45,160 nucleotides of DNA from a virus. Shown in pieces: positions 1-8,218 of the stretch; the first letter of the stretch is position 1, and every line of letters begins with the position of its first letter. The DNA lies in the IMG/VR virus record IMGVR_UViG_3300013110_000446, positions 1 to 45,160 of that record. One strand, given 5' to 3'. The notes beneath the pieces were generated by a model. That model was not told where the DNA came from. It saw nothing but the letters and a program-made list of their open reading frames with translations, and did not search any database. The position numbers and the translations under genes are program-made.

Positions 1-168
1 TTCGTCTACTAGTCCCATTTCATAAGAACCGCTTTGCAATTCTTTTCTAAGTTCAAGAAGACCTTTAGTTAAAATTTTGAGCTTTTCTGAATCTCGCCTA
101 CTAACGGCCTTATCAAATGTATCTACTTCTAGTATATTACTATATTTTCGTAAAAGTTTTCCACTCAT
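1..168 (-). CDS. hypothetical protein, 3' part outside window
   Basis: This open frame begins at an ATG (166-168) and runs off the left edge after 56 codons, so only the N-terminus is seen. An AGGA sequence lies about 9 bases upstream of the ATG, which supports the start. The visible part is basic and helical in character (MSGKLLRKYSNILEVDTFDK, then a Lys/Arg/Glu/Leu-rich stretch). It follows the clpA-like gene by about 30 bases and is probably co-transcribed. I do not recognise the family. Confidence 0.7.
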   Translation of the reverse strand, partial: MSGKLLRKYSNILEVDTFDKAVSRRDSEKLKILTKGLLELRKELQSGSYEMGLVDE

Positions 169-199
169 AGGTTATCTTCCTAGTTAGATATTACAGTAT

Positions 200-2398
200 T
201 TAGCTGAAAAAGACATCTAATTTTATCTTGTCCTTAACAATATCTAATGTTGCTGTGCCTTTTTTGCCAAAGTTTTTTCGGAATAACATTTCTTTGGCGA
301 GTGGTCGTTTAATTTCGTTATTAATTACACGTTGCATAGGCCTTGCACCCATTGCATCGTCATAGCCTTTTTCTACTAACCAATCTATAACTACTGGTTT
401 ATAAACTACTTCTATATCACGTGGTTTGGAAAGAATATTTAAATCATTAATAAATTTAATTGCTATTTGTTTAACATTTTCTATAGATAATTTATTAAAA
501 TTAACCATTGCATCTAATCTATTTCTAAATTCAGGCGAAAAGAATTTTTTAACTGCTTTTTCATGGGCATCATCATGTTTGTTACTTCCAAATCCTATAG
601 CATTTTCGTCTGCTTTTGCGGCACCCAAATTAGATGTCATTATAAGTGTGGCATGTCTGCCACTAACTTGTTTACCATTTGATCCTGTAATAATTCCGTC
701 ATCCATAAATTGTAATAAAATATTAAGAACATCAATATGTGCTTTTTCAACTTCATCGAGTAATAATACACAATTTGTTTTTTCTTCCAACTCATTTATT
801 AATGCTCCTGATCCTGCAGAACCATCTTCATAACCAACATATCCTGGAGGAGCACCAATCAATTTAGATACTGCATGTCGTTCTTGATATTCTGACATAT
901 CGAACTTAACCAGTGGCAGATCTAAATAATGTGCTAGTTGTCTTGCTGTTTCGGTCTTCCCACAACCCGTAGGACCTGTAAACAAATAACAACCAACAGG
1001 TTTCTTTGGATCCTTCAGTCCTGCTTTTGATATATAAATTGCATCTAATAATACAGTTAAAGCATCATCTTGCCCAAATACTTTTGTTTTTAAATTATTT
1101 TCTAAATCTATTATACTTTTATCCTGTTCTACATCTTTATGGCTTATTGTGTCTAAAGGTATTTTTGCTATTTTAGATATTTCTACTTTAATTTCTTCTG
1201 TATCAATAATAAGTTTTCTATCTGATTCTTTTGTAATACGTTGTCTTGCTCCGGCGGCATCGATTAAATCTATTGCTTTATCGGGCAATTTTTTATCTAA
1301 CAAGTATTGTGCTGATAAGTCTACTGCTGAATCTAATGCTTGATCTGTATAGTTTAAATTAAAAAAATCTGCATAATGTATTGAAGCACCTCGTACAATT
1401 TTCTTTGCATCTTCTATACTAGGTTCATCTATACTAAGTTTTTGAAATCTTCGTACTAACGCTCTATCTTTTTCAAAATGTTGTCTATATTCTTCTTGTG
1501 TAGTAGATCCGATGCAATGTAGTTTACCCTTTTGCAATGCAGGTTTAAGCATATTAGCAACATCCATAGAACCATTGCCGCCCGAACCTGCTCCCATAAT
1601 CATATGAATTTCGTCGATGAACAATATAGCATCATCACGTTCTTCGAGTTCATCTAATACTGCTTTTAATCGTTCTTCAAAATCACCTCTATATCTTGTA
1701 CCTGCTAATAATGCACCTATATCTAAGTTATATACTATATTTTCTTTAATAATTTCGGGCACATTCCCGTCAACAATTAATTTTGCCAAACCTTCTACTA
1801 TTGCAGTTTTTCCTACTCCAGGATCTCCTACCATTATTACATTATTCTTTTTACGCCGTGCAATAGTTTGGGCGAGTTGATCAACTTCCCATTCTCTACC
1901 TATAAGTGGATCTATTTTTTTCTTTAAGGCAAGATCATTAAGATTATCACAAAAAATTTCTAGAGCAGTACCGTCTTCATCATCCTCAGTTAATTTTTCT
2001 ATTAAAATTTCTTTGCTAATATTATTACGTTGCATGTAAAAACTAGCAGGGGAATGCTGTTCTGCTAAAATAGATAATAGCAGATCTCGAGGATCTAGTT
2101 TATTTTTACCTGTAAATAAACTTTGAGTAAATGCTCTATTAAATACTCGTTCTAAAGTATTTGTTTTTTTAGGTTTAGCATTAGAATCTATTTTTATATC
2201 ATTCATTTCATTAATGACATAATAGTCTACTTCTTTTAATACATCCTTAGAATCTACTTTAATTTCTTTTAAAAAAGATCCGATACTTCTATCACGAAGT
2301 AATGAATGCAATAAATGTTCTAATGTAACGTATTGATGTTTATGTTCCTCTGCTAACTTAAATGCTCGTTTAACAATAGGTTCAATCTTGTCCGCCAC
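200..2398 (-). CDS. clpA: ClpA-like AAA+ unfoldase of the ClpAP protease
   Basis: A 732-residue Hsp100 protein with ClpA architecture. A Clp N-terminal repeat region (about 1-140) is followed by AAA domain D1 with Walker A GDPGVGKT (191-198), Walker B ILFIDEIH (258-265) and a pore loop near GTRYRGDFEER (233-243). Domain D2 has Walker A GPTGCGKT (475-482), Walker B LLLDEVEK (545-552) and pore loop PPGYVGYEDG (517-526). There is no long ClpB-type middle domain. The tripeptide IGF at 601-603 sits where ClpA and ClpX carry the loop that docks on ClpP. The start is GTG, preceded by AGGAAAG and overlapping def by 17 bases. A ClpP is encoded at 33339-33935, so a viral ClpAP complex is the natural reading. 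The substrates are unknown. Confidence 0.93.
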   Translation of the reverse strand: MADKIEPIVKRAFKLAEEHKHQYVTLEHLLHSLLRDRSIGSFLKEIKVDSKDVLKEVDYYVINEMNDIKIDSNAKPKKTNTLERVFNRAFTQSLFTGKNKLDPRDLLLSILAEQHSPASFYMQRNNISKEILIEKLTEDDEDGTALEIFCDNLNDLALKKKIDPLIGREWEVDQLAQTIARRKKNNVIMVGDPGVGKTAIVEGLAKLIVDGNVPEIIKENIVYNLDIGALLAGTRYRGDFEERLKAVLDELEERDDAILFIDEIHMIMGAGSGGNGSMDVANMLKPALQKGKLHCIGSTTQEEYRQHFEKDRALVRRFQKLSIDEPSIEDAKKIVRGASIHYADFFNLNYTDQALDSAVDLSAQYLLDKKLPDKAIDLIDAAGARQRITKESDRKLIIDTEEIKVEISKIAKIPLDTISHKDVEQDKSIIDLENNLKTKVFGQDDALTVLLDAIYISKAGLKDPKKPVGCYLFTGPTGCGKTETARQLAHYLDLPLVKFDMSEYQERHAVSKLIGAPPGYVGYEDGSAGSGALINELEEKTNCVLLLDEVEKAHIDVLNILLQFMDDGIITGSNGKQVSGRHATLIMTSNLGAAKADENAIGFGSNKHDDAHEKAVKKFFSPEFRNRLDAMVNFNKLSIENVKQIAIKFINDLNILSKPRDIEVVYKPVVIDWLVEKGYDDAMGARPMQRVINNEIKRPLAKEMLFRKNFGKKGTATLDIVKDKIKLDVFFS

Positions 2399-2900
2399 GT
2401 TTTGCTTTCCTATGAAGTTTTCGTAATAACTTTTTTTGCTTTTGTCTAGCCATTTGTAAAGTTAATTTTGCAACTTTATCTGTATATAATACACCGTCTA
2501 AATGTTCCAATTCATGGCAATAACACCTAGCCATAATTTCAGTAAAAGTCATTGTTTGAACTTTACCATTAGAATCGGTAAATTCTACAACTACTTCTGC
2601 TGGTCGTCCTATTCTAAGAAACAATCCTGGAAAAGATAAACATCCTTCTACATCATATATCAGTTCGTCTGATGCATTTAAAATTTTTGGATTAAAACAC
2701 GCAATGGCTTCTTGTGGATCACCTATTAAAAACATTCTATAATTTAATCCTACTTGAGGTGCCGCTAAACCTATTCCACCATGTTCAAACATAAGTGGTG
2801 CCATTTCTGTAGATAATTTTTCTGGATCTACATCTCCATTAAAATCAAATTCAACAGAAGATTGTCTAAGAACCGGATCAGTATCTTTAACTAATTCCAT
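2382..2900 (-). CDS. def: peptide deformylase
   Basis: Removes the formyl group from the N-terminal Met of nascent proteins. All three family motifs are visible: GIGLAAPQ (42-49), EGCLS (85-89, with the metal-ligand Cys87) and HELEH (129-133, metal-ligand histidines and catalytic Glu). At 172 residues it is close to normal bacterial length, with a basic C-terminal helix. Phage deformylases are common in marine myoviruses. A GGAG-type ribosome site lies just upstream of the ATG. A weak promoter and an AATAAATA box lie in the 50 bases before it. The 3' end overlaps the GTG start of clpA by 17 bases, so the two are probably translationally coupled. Confidence 0.94.
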   Translation of the reverse strand: MELVKDTDPVLRQSSVEFDFNGDVDPEKLSTEMAPLMFEHGGIGLAAPQVGLNYRMFLIGDPQEAIACFNPKILNASDELIYDVEGCLSFPGLFLRIGRPAEVVVEFTDSNGKVQTMTFTEIMARCYCHELEHLDGVLYTDKVAKLTLQMARQKQKKLLRKLHRKAKRGGQD

Positions 2901-2914
2901 TTGTCTCCTTAAAA

Positions 2915-2922
2915 TATTTATT
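2915..2922 (-). promoter_or_regulatory. T4-late-promoter-like box upstream of def
   Basis: Minus-strand AATAAATA lies 15 bases before the def start, one base from the T4 late consensus TATAAATA. In AT-rich DNA this can arise by chance. It is listed because similar boxes stand before several other genes in the window. Confidence 0.25.
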
Positions 2923-2937
2923 GTTAACTAAAACTAT

Positions 2938-2966
2938 AGTATAACATATATCTTAATAATTTACAA
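2938..2966 (-). promoter_or_regulatory. candidate sigma-70 promoter for def-clpA
   Basis: On the minus strand TTGTAA (2961-2966) and TATACT (2938-2943) are separated by exactly 17 bases. The -35 matches 4 of 6 positions and the -10 matches 5 of 6. The -35 overlaps the 3' end of the gene upstream (2953-4047). It would drive def and clpA. Confidence 0.4.
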
Positions 2967-4047
2967 GAAATTTCATTCGTTTTTTGATTGATTCTACGGT
3001 AGGCTCTGTAGTAATTGTAGGATTCATAAAAATAGATTTATACAATGCTTTATCTAATGTAACATTTGTTTCTATGTTGTCTCTATTAAAATCCTTTGGT
3101 AAGGAATGTCTATATGATGAAAATTTCCAATCTTCGATATTAGTAATATTTTTAACATCTTTTAATATGTTTTCCATTTTCATAATGTAATTTTTATCTC
3201 GTTTAATTTCAACAAATACAAGATAATTACCATCTTCGTCTGATCCCGGAGATACTTCTACATCTAAAATATCATAACCACCCTGTTCAATAAAATGTGC
3301 AAGATCGTGTGCTGGTGGTTCATATTTAAGTACTTTAAATGATGTAACAATTGTCTCTTCTTCAGATCCTAATTTTGGTTGAAATGTATCAATTGCTATT
3401 ACATTGTCAATTACATCTCGCAAGTCGTTTGGTTCAAGTCCTTCACGTACAACTGATTCTGGAAGTTGTGCCGCCATATTAGGATCTGGTGCAGTTTGGT
3501 ATTGTTCTTCACCGCCTGCACCTTCATCGTAGGCATCTTTAACATCTTCTAATTCAACATCTTCGTCACCTGATGTACCGGCAGTATCTGCCAAAAATTC
3601 ATCAATAAAATGTCTCGGAATTTCTATTTTAACTAACCAACATGGAAGTTTTATAAGTTTTGCCCTGCGTTTACCTTCTGAAGGTTTCATTTGTCCTTCA
3701 TCGGTTAATTTTTCTTCATTAGCCCTAGGTTCGGCATCTTCGGGATGAACAAGTTTTGCAGGTTTTAAATAATGATCTTCTTTGAAACTACACTTGATAC
3801 CATGTTTTGTAAGACGTTTTGTTGCATCTGGATCGGGCATTAACTTATACGGATACATTAATGTACATGTAATCCAGTATTTTTCTACTTGGGGGCCGTC
3901 AACTAGCTCACCTTTTTTCCAGTTTTGAAATGCATAAATGTCTAAACTATCTAAAACATCTTCCCATTCTAATAGAAGATCGAGTAGTGTTTCACTACCA
4001 TGTATTGAGTTTATATTGTTATTGATTGTTTCGAATTCTTGTGGCAT
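2953..4047 (-). CDS. hypothetical protein beside clamp loader
   Basis: A 364-residue soluble protein. The N-terminal half has a Trp/Tyr-rich patch (WITCTLMYPYKLMPD, about 58-72) and a Lys/Glu-rich middle. A very acidic, probably disordered linker follows (about 155-190, Glu/Asp/Gly-rich). The C-terminal part is compact and includes VFVEIKRDKNYIMKMENILK. There is no signal peptide, membrane segment or nucleotide-binding motif. GGGAG precedes the ATG. It lies immediately downstream of gp44, the place of the small clamp-loader subunit gp62 in T4, but it is about twice gp62's length and I see no resemblance. The function is unknown. Confidence 0.85.
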   Translation of the reverse strand: MPQEFETINNNINSIHGSETLLDLLLEWEDVLDSLDIYAFQNWKKGELVDGPQVEKYWITCTLMYPYKLMPDPDATKRLTKHGIKCSFKEDHYLKPAKLVHPEDAEPRANEEKLTDEGQMKPSEGKRRAKLIKLPCWLVKIEIPRHFIDEFLADTAGTSGDEDVELEDVKDAYDEGAGGEEQYQTAPDPNMAAQLPESVVREGLEPNDLRDVIDNVIAIDTFQPKLGSEEETIVTSFKVLKYEPPAHDLAHFIEQGGYDILDVEVSPGSDEDGNYLVFVEIKRDKNYIMKMENILKDVKNITNIEDWKFSSYRHSLPKDFNRDNIETNVTLDKALYKSIFMNPTITTEPTVESIKKRMKFLVNY

Positions 4048-4073
4048 AATACTCCCAAGGCCATTTACTATAT

Positions 4074-4994
4074 TTAGCCTGTTTTTAACTTTTCTAATTC
4101 GATTAAAGTTGCAGATAAATTAATTTCAGGGTCGGCTATCATACCATGTTTAACCAATCCATTGCGAATTATAAGAATTGCTTCGTCTTGTTTATCTTCT
4201 TCACCCCAAAACTCTAAATTTCTATACAAAAATCTATATACATCCTCATATTCGTCTAATTTAACTTGTTCACATATAAGTTTTCTTGCATCTTTAATTT
4301 TACCTTCTCTAAATAAACCAACCATTGCTAGTTTATAATCATCTGAACTATCTACATCTGTTGGTAATGTAAGTTTATTATCTATACAATGTAATTGTAC
4401 ATTGTTTATAGTTTTACGTAAATCGGGATATGTTGCTTTTACATATGTATCTAATACATCTATTTCAAATTCTATATTCTCTTTTGCAAGTATTTCGCCT
4501 ACACGAACAATAAATTCTGTTTGATCTAAATTTTGTATATGGAAACCTTGGCACCTTGAATGTATTGCAGGAATAATTTTTTGTGGATAATTACAGGTTA
4601 TAATAAATCGAAGCACCTCGTGATATTGTTCCATTACTCCACGTAATGCTCCTTGTGCATTAGGAGATAGATAATCTCCTTCGTCTAGTAAAATAACTTT
4701 AAATTCACCCCAAGGCATTGTGCTTGCAAAATTTGTCATTTTATATCTTACATCATCTACTCCTGTTTGCCTTGAAGCATTTATTTGTAATACATCCGCA
4801 TCTTCAACTTCTAATGCTTTACATAAAACTTTTGCTAAAGTAGTTTTACCTGTACCTGGACCGCCACTAAACAATAAATGTGGTATTGATTTTTCTGCAA
4901 TCCAAGTTTCTACTTGTTGTCGTTGTGAATTGTCTCTAAATACGTATTCGTTTGCAGTTTCAGGTCTGTACTGCTCTGTCCAAAGTTTTTTCAT
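4074..4994 (-). CDS. 44: sliding clamp loader large subunit (T4 gp44-like)
   Basis: An RFC/gp44-type AAA+ ATPase that loads the sliding clamp on DNA at the replication fork. Motifs: N-terminal WTEQYRP, Walker A GGPGTGKT (44-51), Walker B ILLDEGD (101-107), sensor 1 region IITCNYP (131-137) and the arginine-finger SRC motif (146-148). Length 306 matches T4-like gp44. The stop of the preceding glycosyltransferase-like gene overlaps its ATG by 4 bases. This is the clearest marker that the window is T4-like viral DNA. No clamp, polymerase or gp62 is in the window. Confidence 0.95.
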   Translation of the reverse strand: MKKLWTEQYRPETANEYVFRDNSQRQQVETWIAEKSIPHLLFSGGPGTGKTTLAKVLCKALEVEDADVLQINASRQTGVDDVRYKMTNFASTMPWGEFKVILLDEGDYLSPNAQGALRGVMEQYHEVLRFIITCNYPQKIIPAIHSRCQGFHIQNLDQTEFIVRVGEILAKENIEFEIDVLDTYVKATYPDLRKTINNVQLHCIDNKLTLPTDVDSSDDYKLAMVGLFREGKIKDARKLICEQVKLDEYEDVYRFLYRNLEFWGEEDKQDEAILIIRNGLVKHGMIADPEINLSATLIELEKLKTG

Positions 4995-5704
4995 AATGTT
5001 AAATATGAATTTGTAAAACCGTACGAACGGTCAGTTTCATTAAAATAATAATTATTTGGATGCAACCAAATATTACCCATAGAACTATTTCCAAATGGTT
5101 GCGATGTGTTATTAAAAAATTTTATAAACTTAAATTCAATAAACACATTTACATTTGACATATATGCTTGTGCTAAATGAGATATCCAACTGTCAGTACC
5201 TATAAACATAATAGATTTACTTGCTATTTCTGCAAGATATTCCCATTCATAATCAGGTTTATCTATTTGTACTATTGTATAATGTTTTGAATATTTTGTT
5301 AACACATGATCAATAATATTATTTGGTAAAGGTAGTTTGCCTTGTGTATGTAATAATATTATATTTTCTTTCTCTACGCCTTCGTGAATATATAATTTAG
5401 GCCCTAATATTTTAGGTTTTATTTTAATGTTTAAATAATTAAATAATAAATCAGATCTAGAATTTATATTATATGGTTTACGTATAAATTCTAGATCTAG
5501 TTTATTAAAATTTAATTCTACTAAATTATCGTCATTATAATCTATTTTTGTTACATATGGGTTGTATTTTAAAAAAGGATTATTATATTTGTCGATAAAA
5601 GTATATCCTGCCTCATGTAAATTTTCAGGAAACTCTGTCAATATTAAATTATCACCTATTTTAGTTTTTTTATATGAATAGGTTATACAAATATTATTTT
5701 TCAT
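4991..5704 (-). CDS. GT9-like glycosyltransferase (heptosyltransferase-type C-terminus)
   Basis: A 237-residue protein whose C-terminal half has the pattern FIGTDSWISHLAQAYMSNVN (167-186). This matches the nucleotide-sugar-binding region of ADP-heptose/LPS glycosyltransferases (FIGxDSGxxHLAxAxGxP), although the usual Gly after Ser is Trp. The N-terminal half is divergent and Asn/Lys/Tyr-rich. It is shorter than cellular GT9 enzymes (about 320-350). It overlaps both neighbours (11 and 4 bases). Possible roles are modification of host surface sugar, phage DNA or virion glycans. The assignment rests on one motif. Confidence 0.6.
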   Translation of the reverse strand: MKNNICITYSYKKTKIGDNLILTEFPENLHEAGYTFIDKYNNPFLKYNPYVTKIDYNDDNLVELNFNKLDLEFIRKPYNINSRSDLLFNYLNIKIKPKILGPKLYIHEGVEKENIILLHTQGKLPLPNNIIDHVLTKYSKHYTIVQIDKPDYEWEYLAEIASKSIMFIGTDSWISHLAQAYMSNVNVFIEFKFIKFFNNTSQPFGNSSMGNIWLHPNNYYFNETDRSYGFTNSYLTL

Positions 5705-5960
5705 CCATTCCGCTAAAGTGATATAATAGTATACTATAATGTAACGCTTTTAGCAAGTCTTTTTTGTTTTTTCCTTCTTTATCTCCGAAACGATAAAGAT
5801 ATTTTATTGCATTTGCTCTGCAAAAAGGTTCGGCAATATTAAGATGTTTAAATACATCTTGTATTTGAAAATCATCAGCGGCATAATGTTCACCGTATGT
5901 TTTATTGATGTATTCTGTTAGTTCTTTTAATATTTCTCCTTCATTGTATCTATATTTCAT
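5694..5960 (-). CDS. DUF3310-like small phage protein
   Basis: An 88-residue protein with the pattern of the phage DUF3310 family: Cys-Arg-Ala-Asn-Ala-Ile-Lys-Tyr-Leu-Tyr-Arg-Phe-Gly-Asp-Lys (about 52-66), then KKDLLKALHYSILL (66-79). In other phages this reads NAIKYLWRYGxKxG followed by DLxKAxxYL. The family is often labelled nucleotide kinase-like, but its biochemical role is not established. It overlaps the next gene by 11 bases. An AAGGAG-like site precedes its ATG. Confidence 0.7.
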   Translation of the reverse strand: MKYRYNEGEILKELTEYINKTYGEHYAADDFQIQDVFKHLNIAEPFCRANAIKYLYRFGDKEGKNKKDLLKALHYSILLYHFSGMDEK

Positions 5961-5967
5961 TTTCTCC

Positions 5968-6411
5968 TTAATCTATCATTTTGACTCTGACTTCGTGCCT
6001 ACCACCTAAAAAGTCTGTTTCAAAAAATGTATTTGCTATATTAATTGCTTGGTATGGTGTTACTACTCTTGCTCCCATACATAATATATTTGCATTGTTA
6101 TGTTGTCTAGCCATCATTGCAGTATATACATCATGGCATAATGCGGCTCGTACACCTTTTACTTTATTAGCAACCATACTCATTCCGATACCTGTACCAC
6201 ATATGAGTATACCATAATCTGCATCGCTAGTGGCCACCAAATCAGCGACCATTTTTCCATATTCAGGATAATGTACACTATCAAGTGAATTGCATCCTAC
6301 GTCATGAAAACGTGTAGTATCGTCTTTTTTCATTAATGATGTATATAATGCATCTTTAACTGATTGTTTTATCTCATAACCGGCATGATCACATCCAATA
6401 ACAATTTTCAT
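5968..6411 (-). CDS. rpiB: ribose-5-phosphate isomerase B
   Basis: Interconverts ribulose-5-P and ribose-5-P, the precursor of PRPP. Family features: CDHAG (7-11), the HYPEYG segment (47-52), the active-site CGTGIGMSMVANK (71-83, base Cys71), RAALC (88-92) and ARQHNNANI (101-109, His104). At 147 residues it is full-length for RpiB. The LacA/LacB galactose-6-P isomerases share this fold, but the active-site Cys and the linkage to purine genes favour ribose-5-P. With PurF encoded in the same genome, its likely job is to push carbon to PRPP during infection. Confidence 0.88.
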   Translation of the reverse strand: MKIVIGCDHAGYEIKQSVKDALYTSLMKKDDTTRFHDVGCNSLDSVHYPEYGKMVADLVATSDADYGILICGTGIGMSMVANKVKGVRAALCHDVYTAMMARQHNNANILCMGARVVTPYQAINIANTFFETDFLGGRHEVRVKMID

Positions 6412-6419
6412 ATTTTCTC

Positions 6420-6662
6420 CTAATTCAAATAATAAGATGCTATCTCGTCCCCAGATGCCTCAGGCGATGCATCTGCCATTTTTATAATTATTTCATGTAA
6501 TTCATCGGCTTGATCTTCGTCCTCAGGATAGAAATGTGCTTCTTCTGCTCCGATACTTTGTAAATATTCTTTTGATTCTCGTAGCTCGTGAAGTTCAAAG
6601 ATTATGCCATTAATACATAATTTACCGTCCACTACACATATAACTGGGTTTTTATCAATCAT
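6420..6662 (-). CDS. hypothetical small acidic protein
   Basis: An 80-residue acidic protein with a short beta-rich N-terminus (VICVVDGKLCINGIIFEL, 8-25) and a helical Glu/Asp-rich C-terminus. There is no recognisable motif. It sits between the purH-type gene (3-base gap) and rpiB (8-base gap), so it is in the same transcript. Confidence 0.7.
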   Translation of the reverse strand: MIDKNPVICVVDGKLCINGIIFELHELRESKEYLQSIGAEEAHFYPEDEDQADELHEIIIKMADASPEASGDEIASYYLN

Positions 6663-6665
6663 AAT

Positions 6666-7610
6666 TTAATGATGGAAAAGTCTAATGCCTGAAAAAATCA
6701 TAACCATATCATGTTCATCGGCGGCTTCAATTACTTCATTGTCTTTAACACTACCACCTGCTTGTACTATATATTTTACTCCGCATTTAGCGGCATAATC
6801 TATGTTATCTCTAAATGGAAAAAATGCATCTGAGGCTAATGATACTTTATCAAGTTTTTGTTCTTTGGCCCAAGTTGTTGCTTTTGTGCCTGCCAACTCT
6901 GTACAATCTATACGGCTTTGCTGACCTGCTCCAATGCCTATCATTTGTCCGTTTAATGCATAACCTACAGAATTTGATTGAGTATATTTAAGAGTAATAG
7001 CCGCCAATACTAAATCGTTTTGTGCTATAGCTGATAGTTCTTTATTTTTTGTTACAATTTTAGTTATTAATGTTTCTTTGTTTAATATAATATCGTTCCG
7101 TTGTTGCGAAAAAACAACTCCATAAATTTCTCTAGTTTCAATAGGAGGAGGTAGGTACCCTGCATCCATTTGTAAGATTAAATATTTGCCATCCTTTTTT
7201 TCTTTTAATAATTCTAATGCATCATCGTCATATCCAGGTGCGGCAATTCCATCTGATACTACTGTTTTAATATACTTTGCACATTCTAAATCTACTTTTT
7301 GACTAAGAGCTATAAAGTCACCAAAGGAAGATTTAGGATCTGCACTCCTTGCTTTTCTATATGCATCTGTTATAGTTTTACCTACTGCGGCACCTGCAGG
7401 GCTAACATGTTTAAACGATGTTGCCGCAGGTAATCCTAATGCACTATCTAATTCTTTAACTAATTGCCATGCATTTATTGCATCTAACAAATTAATGTAA
7501 CCTGGTTGCCCATTCAATTCAGTAAAAGGCAAATTGCGTTTTGCACTTGCTACTGATGCCGATCCTTGATGTGGATTACAGCCATATTTTAAAGTTATAT
7601 AGTTACCCAT
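6666..7610 (-). CDS. purH: AICAR transformylase (PurH C-terminal domain only)
   Basis: Converts AICAR plus 10-formyl-THF to FAICAR. The protein begins directly at the transformylase domain: LKYGCNPHQ (7-15), catalytic KHVSPAGAA (67-75) with the essential Lys-His pair, and a C-terminus ending RLFHH. At 314 residues it lacks the entire roughly 190-residue N-terminal IMP cyclohydrolase (MGS-like) domain of normal PurH. The preceding gene is a glycosyltransferase, so the missing domain is not next door. The window holds no other visible cyclohydrolase. FAICAR must be closed to IMP by host PurH or an enzyme outside the window. It lies about 21 kb downstream of the main pur cluster, close to rpiB. 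Confidence 0.92.
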   Translation of the reverse strand: MGNYITLKYGCNPHQGSASVASAKRNLPFTELNGQPGYINLLDAINAWQLVKELDSALGLPAATSFKHVSPAGAAVGKTITDAYRKARSADPKSSFGDFIALSQKVDLECAKYIKTVVSDGIAAPGYDDDALELLKEKKDGKYLILQMDAGYLPPPIETREIYGVVFSQQRNDIILNKETLITKIVTKNKELSAIAQNDLVLAAITLKYTQSNSVGYALNGQMIGIGAGQQSRIDCTELAGTKATTWAKEQKLDKVSLASDAFFPFRDNIDYAAKCGVKYIVQAGGSVKDNEVIEAADEHDMVMIFSGIRLFHH

Positions 7611-8218
7611 TTGACATGTCCTACTTTAAGTGTTGGTATTACCTTTGGCTTAACGCCAGTTTTTTCATATACATTTCTTGCAAATATTAAATCTTCTGCT
7701 ACCCAAGTTGTTTCACCACTTGATCGTTCTATTTTAGGTACATAATAAAACGGAAATTCTAACTGTTGAATTAAACTGCTATGTATTTTCATGAAGCCTC
7801 CTGCAACATGATCTACTTCAAATATTTCTTTATGACTTAAAACTTCCTTTGGTGATAACAAAGTTGGTTCATCTTTCCAGTAACCTACTAAACTAGTTTG
7901 ATTATTAGGATTAAAAATATACCACCCGCTTACAAACTTTTCTTCCGAATACATTAATTCTTGCATTTGTTGCAAAGAAAATTTAATATCCGCATCTATA
8001 AAAATAAACCATTCTACTGTTTTTGCAAATTCGTATGGGTTAGATTGATTACCTTGTGTTAATAATTTGTTTCGGCCTTCAGTTTGGTTTGATGCAACCA
8101 TACTAATAATTTTACCATCTTCGTTTTTGGCAAGCCATTCCTGAAAAGGTACCCATTGTTGAAACAATATATTAGGTACCATTTGTTGCCCTGACGGTAT
8201 TAAAAATGCATATTTCAT
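7595..8218 (-). CDS. GT2-like (GT-A fold) glycosyltransferase
   Basis: The protein starts KYAFLIPSGQQ and has a DxD-type motif in WFIFIDADIKF, followed by a GFMKIHSSL-type acceptor segment (about 160-168) and ETTWVAEDLIFARNV, where an acidic residue is expected in GT-A enzymes. About 207 residues. I prefer the ATG at 8216-8218, which overlaps the upstream stop as ATGA. An in-frame ATG 15 bases further upstream (8233) is possible. The donor and acceptor sugars are unknown. Confidence 0.72.
   Translation of the reverse strand: MKYAFLIPSGQQMVPNILFQQWVPFQEWLAKNEDGKIISMVASNQTEGRNKLLTQGNQSNPYEFAKTVEWFIFIDADIKFSLQQMQELMYSEEKFVSGWYIFNPNNQTSLVGYWKDEPTLLSPKEVLSHKEIFEVDHVAGGFMKIHSSLIQQLEFPFYYVPKIERSSGETTWVAEDLIFARNVYEKTGVKPKVIPTLKVGHVKWVTI

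Noticed and set aside
426-833. A 135-codon plus-strand frame inside clpA
   Set aside because: Antisense to conserved AAA+ motifs, with no independent start signal.
2953-4047. Assigning this gene as clamp-loader small subunit gp62 because it follows gene 44
   Set aside because: It is about twice the size of gp62, has a long acidic linker, and shows no visible similarity. Position alone is not enough.
5694-5960. Calling the DUF3310 protein a nucleotide kinase
   Set aside because: The protein has no Walker A motif. The label found in some annotations is not supported by visible residues.
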